Source: Atrichornis clamosus (taxonomy: Eukaryota > Chordata > Aves > Passeriformes > Menuridae). Taken from it: 64,000 nt of DNA. This document shows, one piece after another, positions 51,735-64,000 of the stretch. The notes under the pieces are model-generated. The model made no database searches and was not told where the DNA came from. It saw nothing but the letters and a program-made list of their open reading frames with translations. The position numbers were made by a program, and so were the translations under genes. Within the stretch, counting starts at the first letter, position 1; each line of letters starts with the position of its first letter. The DNA is taken from positions 85,001 to 149,000 of the forward strand of contig WBMZ01000188.1 of NCBI GenBank assembly GCA_013400975.1. The letters run 5' to 3'.

Positions 51735-51999
51735 CTGCAAAGAGAAACAAATTCTGAGTCAAGCATACAGAACAAAAATACACCAGAACTTCTATAATGT
51801 ATTTTAAAGAGTGATCAATTTGCTTCAAAATATGCCCTAAAATGCTCTCCATTTAGTGAATATTCTTGGTAAACGATACTGTCATTACAGTATCTGCATA
51901 AAATAAGAACCATTTCTCAGTGAAAACGAACGTGAACTGAATCTCAGACTCCTGTATGCGTGTGATGGATTTCCCAGGTGGAATGCCTGGGAATGCACT

Positions 52000-52330
52000 G
52001 CATGCCCCGTGCTCAGTCAAGCTCTCTGTACACTGGGTACCCACAGCCAGGGAAGACACTGCTCCCGAACACACTGAGCTAACTGTGCACAGCCCAGGCA
52101 GCCACACAGCACGTCCACAGAAAATCCAGTGTTTCCAGAAGTATCACACGTGGCCATGCCTATAAACCTGCCCAGCTGCACTCAGCCTGTGTGTGCCAGC
52201 CTCCTGTGCCCCCCAGAGGCTGAGCTGGTGCGAAGGGCTACCCAAGAGCAGCTCCACCACGCCCGCAGCCCGCGCCAGCCTGCTCCTGGCTCACTCACAC
52301 ACAGGTACCATCCAGCCTCCTCACACTGCC
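52000..52330. other. GC-richer patch
   Basis: This interval is richer in GC than its surroundings, with CpGs clustered at 52230-52280 (accacgcccgcagcccgcgc). I do not recognise a repeat family or coding similarity in it. It lies about 270 bp upstream, in gene direction, of the 47 bp FAF1 exon. Confidence 0.5.
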
Positions 52331-55300
52331 AGGGAATCACAGAAGTGATCACCCCAAAAATTCCAACCATCTTCAGGTAGAAATGGAAGTATTTTTAAAG
52401 TAGGGTTTGTGCAGTTAAATACATTCCATGCTGTCCAGATCATCAGAATAAACAAAATATTACTTATATATGTAGAAGTACAAACCCAGACATCTGCATT
52501 CAGGTTTGAAATCAGTTATTACCCATAAAAATATCCTAATGAATTCCATCTCATATTAAAATGGGTAACTTTTAAACTTGTCACAACATGCCCCAGTGTC
52601 AAGCTCAAATCCCCGCTTCTGACAAAATTACCTGCTCAGCCTGTTGCAGCATTGCTCTGTTCTATATTGCAGAAAATTGTAATGCATTTCCAGCACATCT
52701 GATGCTACTGAAGTTTATATAAACTTTGAAATTATATATAAGTCAAGATGAGGAAAAAAAAAACCAACTTGGGAAGCCAGTAAGACCCTCTTCCACAGTA
52801 TTTTGAAGACAGCTTTTTTAGACTGCTCTATACCACCAAAAATAGGTGTTGGGATTTTTCAGATTTGAGGAGCAGTAGAAGTGACACCCTGTGAGCTGAT
52901 GAAGGTGACTTACACACCAGGTCCTCAGCCAATTAAACTTTGTTCTGACTATTGTTAGAAGACATGTGAACAAAGATGTCAGAACCCTACCTAACTTCAG
53001 ACTTTTAACCCTAGCACAGCAGTGGGCAGGTAAGATGGAATAGCATGGGAGAGAATTTGACAGGGAATGAGAAACAATTAAAAAAAAAACTAGAGAAGAG
53101 AAAAGCCAGACCTCAAAAAAACAATTTTGTTTCTCCCTTTGATTTTTAACCACTGTGGAGTTGACAGGTCCATATTTGTTAGGCTTAACAGTGAGATCAA
53201 AGAAAGCTTGTAGCATCCCACTACTCTCCAGTATCTCCTGCACCAGCAGCAATTCATGCACTCTACTATCACAACTTTAATATCCATCCTCATATGCCAG
53301 ATGTACGTGACCCGTTGGCCAGAACATCTGCTGAATGAGTGTCCAGTCCCCAGTGAAGAAGAGAACGCTGATGTTTAGAAGCTCACAGACTGCCTGGTAC
53401 TCCAGGAGGACAAAGTCATACCCTGTGACTGAACTACTGACAGCCATCATCTATCAACACCACTTTTACAAACTAACATTGCAAAAATGTAGCTTAAATA
53501 AGTCCTTAATAAACACAAAAATAGATGTAAACAAGATTTAAATGCTATGGTTTCTTTTTCTCTGAATATATACACGATTTTTTTACAATTTCCAGTAATA
53601 GTTAAGGCTAAAGTCAAAAAGCTTTATTGCTGAATTCAGCTAAGTTACTGTGATATTGCAATAATATTTACCATGCATTTAGAAACAAATATTGCATAAA
53701 TAACAATAAAAAAAGCAGAGAATGAAAAGGTCAGAGGTACCCATGAGCTACAGCAACAACCCATGAAGCTGTATCAAATTACAGCAAAAACAAAGTCGCC
53801 TACCAGATCAGCTTTTAAATCAGTTTATTCACTGTACATGGCAATAATCAGTGGTTTCTTTTTAACATGTCTCATTTATCATCATTGTGGTTTTTGCAGT
53901 CATACACAGCTCTTGATCATGTTCATCTAATAAACCTCCAGCAAAGAGTAGGAGGTTTTGGTTTATTTGGGTTTTTCTGGATTGGCTTTTCCCTCCCTTA
54001 CTCTTCAGCAACATACATTTAATTCCTGTTAATCAACAGATGAAGTCGGCTGAAAGACAAAATTATCCTTTATTTTGCATCTGTAAGACACAAAGAGCAA
54101 ATACAGGTTTTGTACCACAGAACCTCCACTAATACTGAACTGCTGGTGCAACAGAATTCTCCTTACTTGGGGAAAAGAAGCTGCTTCAGCTATGAAGAAA
54201 TACAGCAATGTGGCATTTTCACACTTCTGTCAAAGCTCCTGTCTCAGAGGATTAAATCAGCTCAAACTTCTCCTGAGCCTAGTTAGAGGGGTTAAATACG
54301 ATAGAGGCTCCAAGTTATTTTCTTTAAAACTGAATAACTCACTTGTTCACATCCCCAGTTTTGTAAACTTGATGACATTTAAGGGGCACAGGAGTAAGAA
54401 AAAACAGCAGCAGCATTATGTACTTTTTTGATGGAAAGACCTCTATTAACCACACTGTAAAACTAAAGAGTTCAGACACTGTTTGTTAAGCAAGATGGAA
54501 GACTAAAATAATGTAGACAGCAAATGGTAGCAGTGCACATGTACATACTGCATAAATATTAAATATCCATGTTCTAACAAGACAGCTATAAGTAGACCCT
54601 GCAAAGAAAAAAGAAAAAGGAACAACCATCTGCTTTAGAATTTCATTGGGAGAAGGTTGAGGCTATAAAAAAAATAAAAATTAAAACAAGAACACGTTAC
54701 TAAGGCAAGATCTGTTCCAGGCTGTTCTTCCCCAGTGTCAGTCCCCTTTGAGAGAGGATCACATCTCTATGGTTATGCAAACACTCAAAGATATTTCATT
54801 TTTTTGTCTCTCCAAACAGGCATCTTTGATCACCAAAACCAGCCTGAGTGACTCATCTAAAGCCATTAAAAATGCACATGACCCTTGAAACAATTTTAAT
54901 AACCAGTGCATTAAATCTATCCATGGGTTATTAAATATAAAGAGACCATGTCTGGATGAGAAAGCTTCTTCAGCTCCCAGTAAATAACCTGTTGCTGAGA
55001 GTGATGCCAGGGAAGCAGCACTCTGTGCTTATGCTGCTCTCACATTGCATATCCATGAGTGTCCCTGCTGGATCTGGGGTAGCACAGCTTTGACAGCCTA
55101 TTCTAATGCTATCACTATTTAAACAGTGAAGTTCACCTTAAATGGAAAATTATGGGGGTTTCAGAAGATTTTTCCCAAAGTCAAGAATCACAGGTGTGTC
55201 TCAGTGCTACCCATACACAAATTCTACCATAACACTGTTCAAACTTGAAACAGAGGATAATTTCTGTTTCAATAACAACATTCAAACGACTGCCAGGCCC

Positions 55301-58152
55301 ACAATTTATTTCATGAAATTATAAGCAAAATTTAGTTATTCTCAATGTATACATTTTGTTTAGAGATATCAATCATATATCCAGGAATTGGAACAGCTTA
55401 TTTAAGAATTTATTAAGCACTGCATAACCTGACCTAATTGGACGTGCTTTGGGCCAGACTGACATCCAGAAACAACTCCAAACTAAAGCACTCTGTGACT
55501 CCATCATCCAACAGTATAGGTTAGCTTTACTGTAAATCATTACCATTACTGTGAATCCTGGGGTTTTTTTGTAAATGAAAAGGACAACAGGAACATGATG
55601 TAATACTGGACTGACAAATGCTCATTACAATGGTTCAAAGTAACTATTTTTTTGTGTGTTTTTTACAGCAGCATGCTTCCAAATTACAGTATAAAATATA
55701 CTCAATCCAACCTTTTTGTTTCCTGCAAACATAGAGAACAATAAGGCAAGAGGGTTAAAGAAAGGTTAGCAAATTCATTAACAGTTTGGACAACACAGAA
55801 ACTCTGTGGCATTCTGAAATTACTTAAGTGCCTAAAGAACACTGTGAAGCAGACTGTGAAATTTAGAACTTCTCCTCAAAAGAATATTAACTTAACTAGA
55901 TTAGTCAGTTCTGACTAATTGTGACTATCTTTTATGAGTACAAAACAGTGTTAGAGAGCAAACCAAGAATCACCATTTCTTAATAATCTATTGAAGCAAC
56001 AATGTTGATTACTTCCTTCAAAATACACAATTCTAGTACTAACCATTTAAAAGCAACTGAGCACATCTTACAGTGACTCTCATCCCAGGGGAATGAAGGT
56101 CCTATGAATAATTATCAACAAACTGTGGCGTTTTAGAGAGCACAAACATTAAACTCACAAGTTGTAAAGACTCAGTGGTTATCTCAAAGTTTTAAGATGG
56201 ACTGGATTCACCATTCATATTATTTAAAAGCAGAATATTCAAATGAGGCAAGGGATTCCTTCCTCTTCATGAACTTCAGATGGGAGGTAGTTTTTAAATC
56301 TCCAGAATTTGAAAGTGATGTTTAGATGAAATATCTGAAGAGTTAAAGGCAGGCTCAGGCAAAAGTGCAGTTAAAGGCTTTTGCAATGGGTGTGGAGGGA
56401 GCTCTTTCTCAGTGGCCAACTCTTGTTCCTTCCCTCTCCCTCTCCAACCTCCACAGCACACAATGGTTTTGGCTGACAGTACAGACCCTACCCTAGACAC
56501 AGACCCCTTAAAATTTCCCCCTTTGAACCTCTACCCCAGTGAAGAGCAAGAAGTTTTACAAAGCGCAATACGAGACCAACCCTCCAAAATAGGGTACTAC
56601 AAAAACCACGTCTCTAAGCACAAGGGGAAAGCAAGTTCAAGCAGCACAGTGCTGGAAGACCAACCCTTTCAGAGCAAGAGGCTGGAGAGGTGTAAATACC
56701 GTGCACACAGAGAGCTGCACGAGCTTCACTGGGATAAATAACCATATCAGCTTAACACAACCAGCACAAGTTGCTTGCACAGAATTCCAGAAGCCTTATT
56801 TATGTTTGACTGAATTCACCAAGTAAGACCACTTGAGTCTGCTTACTTCAGCCCGCACAGAGCTTTACATTTGTTTAGCTAAAAATGGAGAGGTTTACGT
56901 CAAACAAACACAACACATGAATGAGACATAGACACAGGGTAGTAGGAATTGCCACAGCAGATGATCCAAAACTCAAAGATGTCCAATCAAACAGCATCAA
57001 GTGCTTCAGAGAGCCACAGGGAATTATAACCGAGTGACTGCTCATGGGGCATTTTCTTCCAACCCCCCAATTTTCTGTAGGTCTGACACAATCAGATTTA
57101 CAGCATTGATACTTTTTTTGTTGTATTCAACGTAAGGCAATAGGCTCATAAACCACGTATTTGATTATTTCTATAAAACTCAGAGCTTTCTTTGATGAGA
57201 GGATTCATTTATTATGACTTCCAAAAATCTATATTCTTCCCCAAGTGCTACAAACTCTGATTTTACTTTCAGTTTAAAATGTCTGGTAAGCAAAAAAACC
57301 CAAAATTCTGCATTATGTGTCTTTGCTGTTTATTTTGCCTCTTCTTCTTGATATATATTTAATATTTCCTTGATATTAAAAAAAATTCTCTCAAATCACA
57401 AATTCAGAAAGTCTGCCCCATGCTGTTTTCTACATTAGTAGAAGACAAGAGGAGGTGTTAGCTGCTTGTAGGACTGTATTTTAAAATATAACAAAAAAAA
57501 AGGTCATTTTGTTGTTTCACACTAAAAAACAAAGAAAAACATGTTTTAAACTTTGATTCTTTGAGCATTTGATCTTTGATTTATTTCTCTGATTACTCAC
57601 GTGACTATAACACCAAAACCTACACACAAAATCTCACTACAGAGGGAGAGATGACAAACGAGACAAACATAGTATGGTTTTGAGCTCAGTAGAATAAAAA
57701 AGTTGTAGCTGTTATATTTTGGAAATATCAGCCAGTATTCATCTGTGCTATCAACCCATCCTGCTTGAGGATCACCCCAGATTTGTTGAATTCGAACAAC
57801 TTAAACATTTTTTAAAGCTAAAAATGTAATGAAATACACTAAAAAGCCCTCAATAAGCAATATATAATACACTAGAAAAATTATTTCTCTTTTGTATTTT
57901 ATGATATATTTCCACAGCACAAAAAGGGTCATTAATATTACTCTGCTTACAACTGTCATTCCATTGCAAATAATTCTACTAATCTCGGCAAAATGTGATA
58001 TTCTCCCTAACATACAATATTCCTACTCTAATTTTTTGCTTTCATATGATAAATTTCTTATGCTAAAGATTTAAAATCCATTTTTCATTCAGTGTTCAAA
58101 CAAAACAAAACGATAATAAAACTCCAAATGCCTTCTAAAATTGAGAGGGATT

Positions 58153-58171
58153 AAAAAAAAAAAAAAAAAAA
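58153..58171. repeat. A19 homopolymer
   Basis: A run of 19 A residues. No retrogene or SINE body is recognisable immediately to its left, so I treat it as a simple repeat. Confidence 0.85.
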
Positions 58172-61100
58172 GAAACAAACTCCAAAACTCAAAAAATATC
58201 CAGAGAGGAAAAACAAATAATTAAATGATAAAGGAAAGCATTAGTGAGACATAGAATCCATGAAAGGACTGAAAAAGCAAAAGTGAATTTCAAACTGCTT
58301 CCAAACCATAAATCTGTGTGACAAAGGAACACACTTTCATATGCAACAGTAGAGCAAAACAGGAGAAGTGCAAATATTTATTAATTCCTTTCGAGCACAG
58401 AAGTATTTCTTAAATTGAAACTAACTCACAGGGCTCTGCTATATGCATGTATTTTAGTAATAACTGTAAAAGCTTTGAAATAATGCTCCTCTAAGAACTT
58501 TCTTTTTTTGCAAATACTAATTTGGGCTTGTATTTTCAACAGAACGGATAATAACGGGTGCAGACATCAAAATATTTGTTCCGACCCGCTCATATCATTA
58601 ATTTGGGAAACTGGACAAAAAGTAAGAGCATGTATTGACTTTTCTTGCAATCAGTTTACAATAATAAAAAAGTAGAAAATTCTGTAATATGCAGTAGAAG
58701 TTTTAGCAACTGGTGCTGACAAAAACACAGTATAAGTATTAGTCAAATACTTCTTACAAAGAAGATATTGCTATCACCTTCCTACATACAGAGCTACTTT
58801 GAAAGCATTACTTTCAGAGGTTACAAAAATTGACTGCTATGAGTTTAAGTTATAAAAAATATTATTTGGTTTGGATTTTTAAATTAATTCAGTAATATTT
58901 AAATAACAAAATTACTAATTGTGCCCCAGTAGTAAAAGAAGCAATCTCTACCTTTGTTATTTTTGGCAGCTTTTTCAAGGCAAAGGAATGAGTCAGCTTT
59001 TTCCTGCAGCTTATGTTATACTTGCTGGCGTTTCCCCAGCTTTGAAAGTCTCAAAAGTATTTCCAAGTGCTAGACGTGAAGTTACACCCACAAAGTTTAT
59101 ACAGAATGACAGCATTTGTCCCCATCGTGGTTAAAATTTAACCAAAAACTGTAATTGAACTACAATGAAATGTCCTCTATGCATTCTGCTTTATTTCAGC
59201 TTGCTTTCTTTACAACAAATATACTTCATGAAAAGCTGCAAAACAATAGCATTGCTAATAAAGCAAAAAATTAACATTTCATCAAAAAATGCCACATGAA
59301 TACATTCATACAGATGATTCACTTCATCAGCAAGACAGCACGCATTGAAATAGTTTACAATTAGCACTCTAGATGTGGTTTCCCATTTCTCCCTACTTCT
59401 TTGGTGGCTTCAGCAAATTTTTTCCTGTCACTCCTACAACATGCCTAAGTACACTAGGAAGCCTTTCAACAGTTTGATATATTTCTATAAGTCTGAGAAA
59501 TAAAAAACCAATCTACATTTTGCACAGTTCCTTTTATATTGTCACTGCCTAATTCCCCAAACAAAGTGCAATCCCAGTAATAAATCCATAACTGAATGTG
59601 TTTTCCTGGCATAATGAAAGTGAAGAACATGTACAGATTTGTAAGAAGCTTAGGGATTAGCACCTACCTGAGCTGACTGTAGTTCAGCAGGAATAAAGGA
59701 AAACAATCTGCTCTCAACTACCCACTCAATACTCATTCACATAGAAAGGGAAAGTGGACCATGAGGTGTCTGCTACTTTGACACACATACAAGTATCTTG
59801 GTCTTAGTCATTAATGTTACAACTTTGACATTAATGCTGCTTCACCTTCTAACTTAAGAGAAAGGAATGCTTATGCAAATATCAAAACATATTTTGTTAC
59901 TCCTCAAAACATTAAACTAGACAGCAGGAGAGTCAGATAAATCAAAGGCTATGCCCTGATAAAGAATATTGAAAAAATATCTATGTTCTGAACTCCCATA
60001 TTTCTACCCCTCTCCTAATTAGTTTACACAAATTTGAACGGCAAAACTAAAATGTAAAGTTTAGGGATAGTTACCTCATGACAATATTTTTTTTTGTTCA
60101 GTCTTAAAAAAACAGTTGGGGGTCTTTTTAATCACTCCTTGTAACAACATACCTGCTCTTAGCAAGTACTACCAGGGATGAAATCTCAGGCCACAAGATC
60201 AAGTCATAGCAGCACTGCCAAAAGACTAAGGCCCCTTCACTGAAAAGCCGTAACACGAAATAACAACAGTGTTCAAATGACCCCAACTGTAGTCAGTCAA
60301 CTGCCTAATCACTAATCCAAAATAAAAAAATAATTATGCAAGATTTAGCTTAAAAGTTTGGAAAGCAGAAAATCCCAAGCCGAGGTCTGTAACCTGCAAG
60401 TTGTCTCACAATATTTCTCCTTGCAACTCTCCAACCATCTGTGCCATGCTGCTGGTGGGGCAGCAACCCAGAGCTTCCAGGGCAGGCTGAGGAGAGTTTA
60501 TTTAAATAAAACTAGAAACTATTCAGATATTCAACAGTATTACAAGTAAATCTGTTTTTAAGACACTCTGCTCTGAAAGCCTGATGGCTCTAGATGACTC
60601 CCAGCTTCTGTGGTAAAACCTTTCACAACTAAGTTTCACTTACAAAAAAGAGTCACAGCATTGGCACAGACGCTGGTTCTTAAATAGTTTACTTCGTTTT
60701 TCTCCTACTGAAACAGTCCCAACATGACTCAATGACAGACTAAACACTTGTCAAACACATGTTTATAAGATGTGTGCAATTTTCAGTTCAGAGTAATAAA
60801 CTACAGATACCTCATACCAGCCACGTCACTATTAATAAATTCTAGACATTTGTTCTTAAATTCAAATGTCTCAGGACAAATTAATGCTAAGCAATCTTCA
60901 CAGAAACTACCACTACAGAGGTGGCAGCCTCTGAAAACAAATATTTGTAAAACCAAAGGCACGTGGGCGATGCATCTGTAGAGCTCCAGCAGTACTGGGA
61001 TCTCAGGTGCTGATTTTTGTTTTTTCTCAGAACATGAAACTCTATTACAAGAAACAAGAGTCTTTTTCCATGAACTGAAATCTAAATTTATTAGTCCCGT

Positions 61101-61233
61101 TGCTTGTTTGATCACTATACAAGAAAAACTTAAGGAGCTTATTTCTTAAGTAACTAAATTCCACCTGTTATTTGAAAAGGAGAGACAGAGCTTACTTTTT
61201 ACTTTAAAATATTGTTAGCAAAATTTTACCTAC

Positions 61234-61267
61234 AAATCTTCTCTGGTCAGAAATCTTTTCTGGTCAG
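61234..61267. repeat. 17 bp tandem duplication
   Basis: Two adjacent copies, aaatcttctctggtcag (61234-61250) and aaatcttttctggtcag (61251-61267), differ at one base. Confidence 0.92.
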
Positions 61268-62759
61268 AAAGAGAACTAAAATTTCATATACACATCATCA
61301 CAGCAACAAAATACAACCATAAAATATATAAATCACAATCCCTTTGTTATTCTTACATGAATAAAGCAGGTTTTCTCTACTAGGAAAATTAAAATCATAT
61401 GAAATATATGAAACATATAAAGTCAAATTAAAATCATTATGAAACAAAATTACCTATTTTAGATTAATGTAATCCCCTTAATGTCTAGAAAGCTATCTAC
61501 TACATTACAAGTTAACTGTTACATTTGCTAAAATTGGGAAGGGGTAAAAATATGGATTTCTTCATAGAGACTGAAGAGTGATTCCAGTTTAACAGGAACC
61601 AAACGGTGTTCATCCAGAAGGTACTTTGCCCAAGCTATAAATTCCACCCTATGGGAAAGATATATACCCCAATCCACCCTCTTAACATCAATGTGAGAAT
61701 TAGACCCTTCTGATGAATCAAAACTGCAAAGCACATGTGAAACAGCACAAGAGAAAACATGTTTAAAGCCGTGACTCTTAACTGTTTTAAATTTTAAAAT
61801 TCGAAGTAATCAAAAGTTTCGGACACACAAGTAGATATTTACTATTTTTATTCTCCCTTTACTATGTTTGTTTCCTTGCATGGGTTAGAACATGCATATG
61901 ACATTTTTATTTGGTTTGGTTCTGCTTCATTTGAAACTGTAGTTGCTCTGCTGAGCACTTTCTGATGTCTTAACAGACCTGCAGGCACTGGACCAGGACA
62001 GACCCAGAGACACAACAGGACCAACTGCAATCTCTGCCCTCGCCAAAGACATGTAAAGTGACTGCCACAAGGGCAGTGTATTGAACACTTTCCTGCATCA
62101 CCTGAAGCACCAATTACTGCAGTTAATAAGTCTCAGAAGTCAGCTTTTGGTTTTGATAGGACCACGAAGATGGGAACACCTCAGTGCTGGCAGAGGTAAC
62201 CTCTCTTCCTTGAAGCATTTTCTGAGATGACAAAGCAGCACACTTATTCTGCATTCTGCAAGTAGAGAATCTTAACGTCCTCCATATGTATTAATGGCAA
62301 TAGTTTGGGTTTTGTTATTTTAATGGATGAATGTGCATACAGCTATGTGGAAAGCCATACCATGATTACAACTGCCTATAGATCTTCACATTTCAAGTAG
62401 TCTTCCATGCAGAAAATATATAAAAAGGAAACATATTCTACTAGAGATTAAGGCAATTGAAAGTAAATAAAAACAATGAATTTAATCTTATATTTAAGAA
62501 TTAACTAGTCATCTGTGCTACCACCCAGTTGCATGAAATACACAGCATGCATCTGAGCTTAGTCAAAGACACAGAAATGTCACTTCAGAAGCTTCAAAAA
62601 GCTGGAAATCAAGAGAATGAGAAATACAACAATTTTTGCAAGCAGGGATCCCTAATTTAACAGAAAACACATTAATGACTTCTAAAGGGGATTTCTATAG
62701 TCTTTTCTACTTCTTTGTAAAAGAAAAGCTCACCTACAATTATGTCCTACTAGGAGGGA

Positions 62760-62960
62760 TTAATGCTACAGCTGGACACACAGGAAACCTGCAACTCCTG
62801 AATTTCCTGGAGGACAGGCACCATGCCCACGGGATGCCTGCACCAGTGGGATGCCCACCCACCAACACTGCGTGTGATTACTTAACTCAGGGCTTCCTTC
62901 TTCCTTCCCTCCGCTGGCAGCAGGGTTGGGAATGCTGGACAGGCACCTCACTGCAGTAAC
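62760..62960. other. GC-richer patch
   Basis: About 200 bp of GC-balanced sequence sits in an AT-rich intron and contains a CT-rich run near 62893-62912 (cttccttcttccttccctcc). Both strands are open over about 100 codons, as expected from low stop frequency in GC-rich DNA. There is no recognisable protein. Confidence 0.45.
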
Positions 62961-64000
62961 AGCGAGCATAAACCTACCGAGCTGACGAGAGCATGTTCCA
63001 CAGGACACCGAGATCCACACAAGAAACCTGTCTAAAACTAAACTCTAAGAGCTCCTTTAAAAAAATTGGGATACAAACCTCTGCTTCCCACGGGCAGATA
63101 TGACTGTTCATTTGATCCCAGGGAGAATGTTACTATTACACAGATGAGCCTGTGTTCCTAACACTGCAAGTCTCTCAGATCTAGTCCTAATGAGAGGAAT
63201 ATACCCGGAACTTCTCACTAGGCCCACAGTGAGTGCTGTCAAATGTGTGCCATATTCAGTACAGAATTCTAAAATAAAGAAAACTGCAGGTCAACAATAC
63301 AAGATAAAAGGGCCAATATGATGAACACTATCACCATAAGTGCAGTCCTGGTTCCCAGCCTGCTTGCAATGAGACAAGAGAGCTGCTAAACACATGACAT
63401 AAACACACTAAACACTGTCCCACATTTAAGGAGAAGAAAGGGCCATGTGCCAAGCTTGAATTAATCACCTAGTTTCTGGTAGCAGACTAATTCAAATTGA
63501 TCAAAATAACATACAGAAAGATACCACATCAAAGCTGTAGCAGGACAATCAGAGAGAAAGAGAGCCAAAAGACATTGTTAGTGTATTAGTTTTACCAACT
63601 GCTACTGAATTTGCTACACATTATAACAAAAGAACGAAGTTAATGTATAGAAAGCAGTAAGAGATACAATAACAGATTGCTGATAACTCAAGAACCATGG
63701 CCCATTTTTTGCTAGGAATCCCACCTAAATGGGCACCTCCAAGGGCAGTAAAAAAGGAGAATTGCCAAGTCCTACCTAATTTTCGTCAGTTCAATTTTTC
63801 ATTGGTTTTGTTACTTTTTTCCAAAAGACATTACACAGATGTAAAGATACACATACAAAATTGGTACTTATAGTTTAAAAAATCCTGTCTGACAAATAGC
63901 AACTATTTTTCAAGAGGTTTACATGCAAGATGCAAAAAAACCCTCATCTGTTTATCTGTTTAAAATTAAAAACTATAGTTGAGAGTTGAAGCTTTATAAA

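Larger units (their letters stand above)
1..64000 (-). other. FAF1: FAF1 transcription unit, internal part
   Basis: The whole window lies inside one gene read on the minus strand. FAF1 is a ubiquitin-receptor adaptor of the UBA-UBX family, about 650 residues long in mammals. From family knowledge: its UBA domain binds ubiquitin chains, UBL1 binds HSP70, and the C-terminal UBX domain binds VCP/p97. It works in ubiquitin-dependent degradation, Fas-mediated death signalling and restraint of NF-kB, in both nucleus and cytosol. Six exons seen here join in frame and cover about residues 39-248. The start codon exon(s) were not found between 51735 and 64000. The exon following UBL2 residue 248 was not found between 1 and 4836. 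Both are inferred to lie outside the window. No promoter, first exon or polyadenylation region is present. The gene in mammals is also very long, with large introns. Confidence 0.95.
51735..64000 (-). other. FAF1 intron upstream of the 47 bp exon (incomplete)
   Basis: At least 12.3 kb of intron lies upstream of the UBA exon. It contains a GC-richer patch (about 52000-52330), a 57-codon minus-strand open frame (53277-53450), a plus-strand open frame behind an acceptor-like sequence (56412-56741), a run of 19 A's (58153-58171), a 17 bp tandem duplication (61234-61267) and another GC-richer patch (about 62760-62960). The preceding coding exon, expected to encode part of the UBA domain up to NNWDLV, was not found here. 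Confidence 0.85.

Noticed and set aside
52818..53261. A 147-codon minus-strand open frame as a gene
   Set aside because: No family resemblance over its length, and A/T-run-encoded Phe/Leu stretches suggest chance.
58153..58171. Poly(A) tail of a processed retrogene
   Set aside because: No mRNA-like or SINE body is adjacent to the A run and no target-site duplication is visible.
1..64000. CRISPR array, operon, toxin-antitoxin or phage system
   Set aside because: The window is spliced vertebrate DNA; there are no spaced direct repeats, ribosome-binding sites or dense coding.
1..64000. tRNA, rRNA or known microRNA genes
   Set aside because: I saw no tRNA A/B box pair with cloverleaf, no rRNA similarity, and no microRNA hairpin I recognise; short inverted repeats found are too small for a pre-microRNA.

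Overview
This window comes from a bird nuclear genome. Two fragments of the avian/reptilian CR1 LINE family show this: one has the typical 3' tail of neoavian CR1 copies near 5.9 kb, and a much older copy lies at about 46.0-47.6 kb. The sequence is AT-rich and CpG-poor, with no prokaryotic gene organisation. I cannot fix the species; the young CR1 tail looks like those of Neoaves, possibly a songbird.

The only gene I can support is a partial FAF1 (FAS-associated factor 1) on the minus strand. Six internal coding exons were rebuilt from splice sites and protein similarity. In transcription order they are 51688-51734, 48625-48833, 45414-45505, 44966-45054, 37336-37441 and 4837-4923. All six have AG acceptors and GT donors, their phases join without a break, and together they encode about 210 residues. 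These match roughly residues 39-248 of the 650-residue human protein: the end of the UBA domain, a Ser/Thr-rich linker, the first ubiquitin-like domain (UBL1) and most of the second (UBL2). The start codon exon(s) lie beyond 64000. The remaining exons (end of UBL2, UAS, coiled coil and UBX domain) lie beyond position 1.

Layout from left to right: 1-4836 is downstream intron. The 29-codon exon at 4837-4923 is followed by a 32.4 kb intron with a short CR1 tail, small tandem and inverted repeats, a small CpG-rich patch at 22.5 kb and several AT-rich, homeodomain-motif-rich blocks (30.6-35.5 kb) that look like conserved non-coding elements. The exon at 37.3-37.4 kb is followed by a 7.5 kb intron with two more such blocks, a CTCF-like site and a probable LINE fossil. 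Two exons at 45.0 and 45.4 kb are separated by only 359 bp. An old CR1 fills half of the next intron, followed by the linker/UBL1 exon and the 47 bp UBA exon. From 51.7 kb to the end is upstream intron.

I found no bacterial system, CRISPR array, tRNA, rRNA or intact mobile element. The long open frames in the introns are not recognisable proteins. The most useful observations beyond the gene are three CTCF-like sites around 35-48 kb, the candidate regulatory blocks in the large introns, and the bird-specific linker of FAF1. All regulatory calls here come from reading motifs by eye and remain inference.
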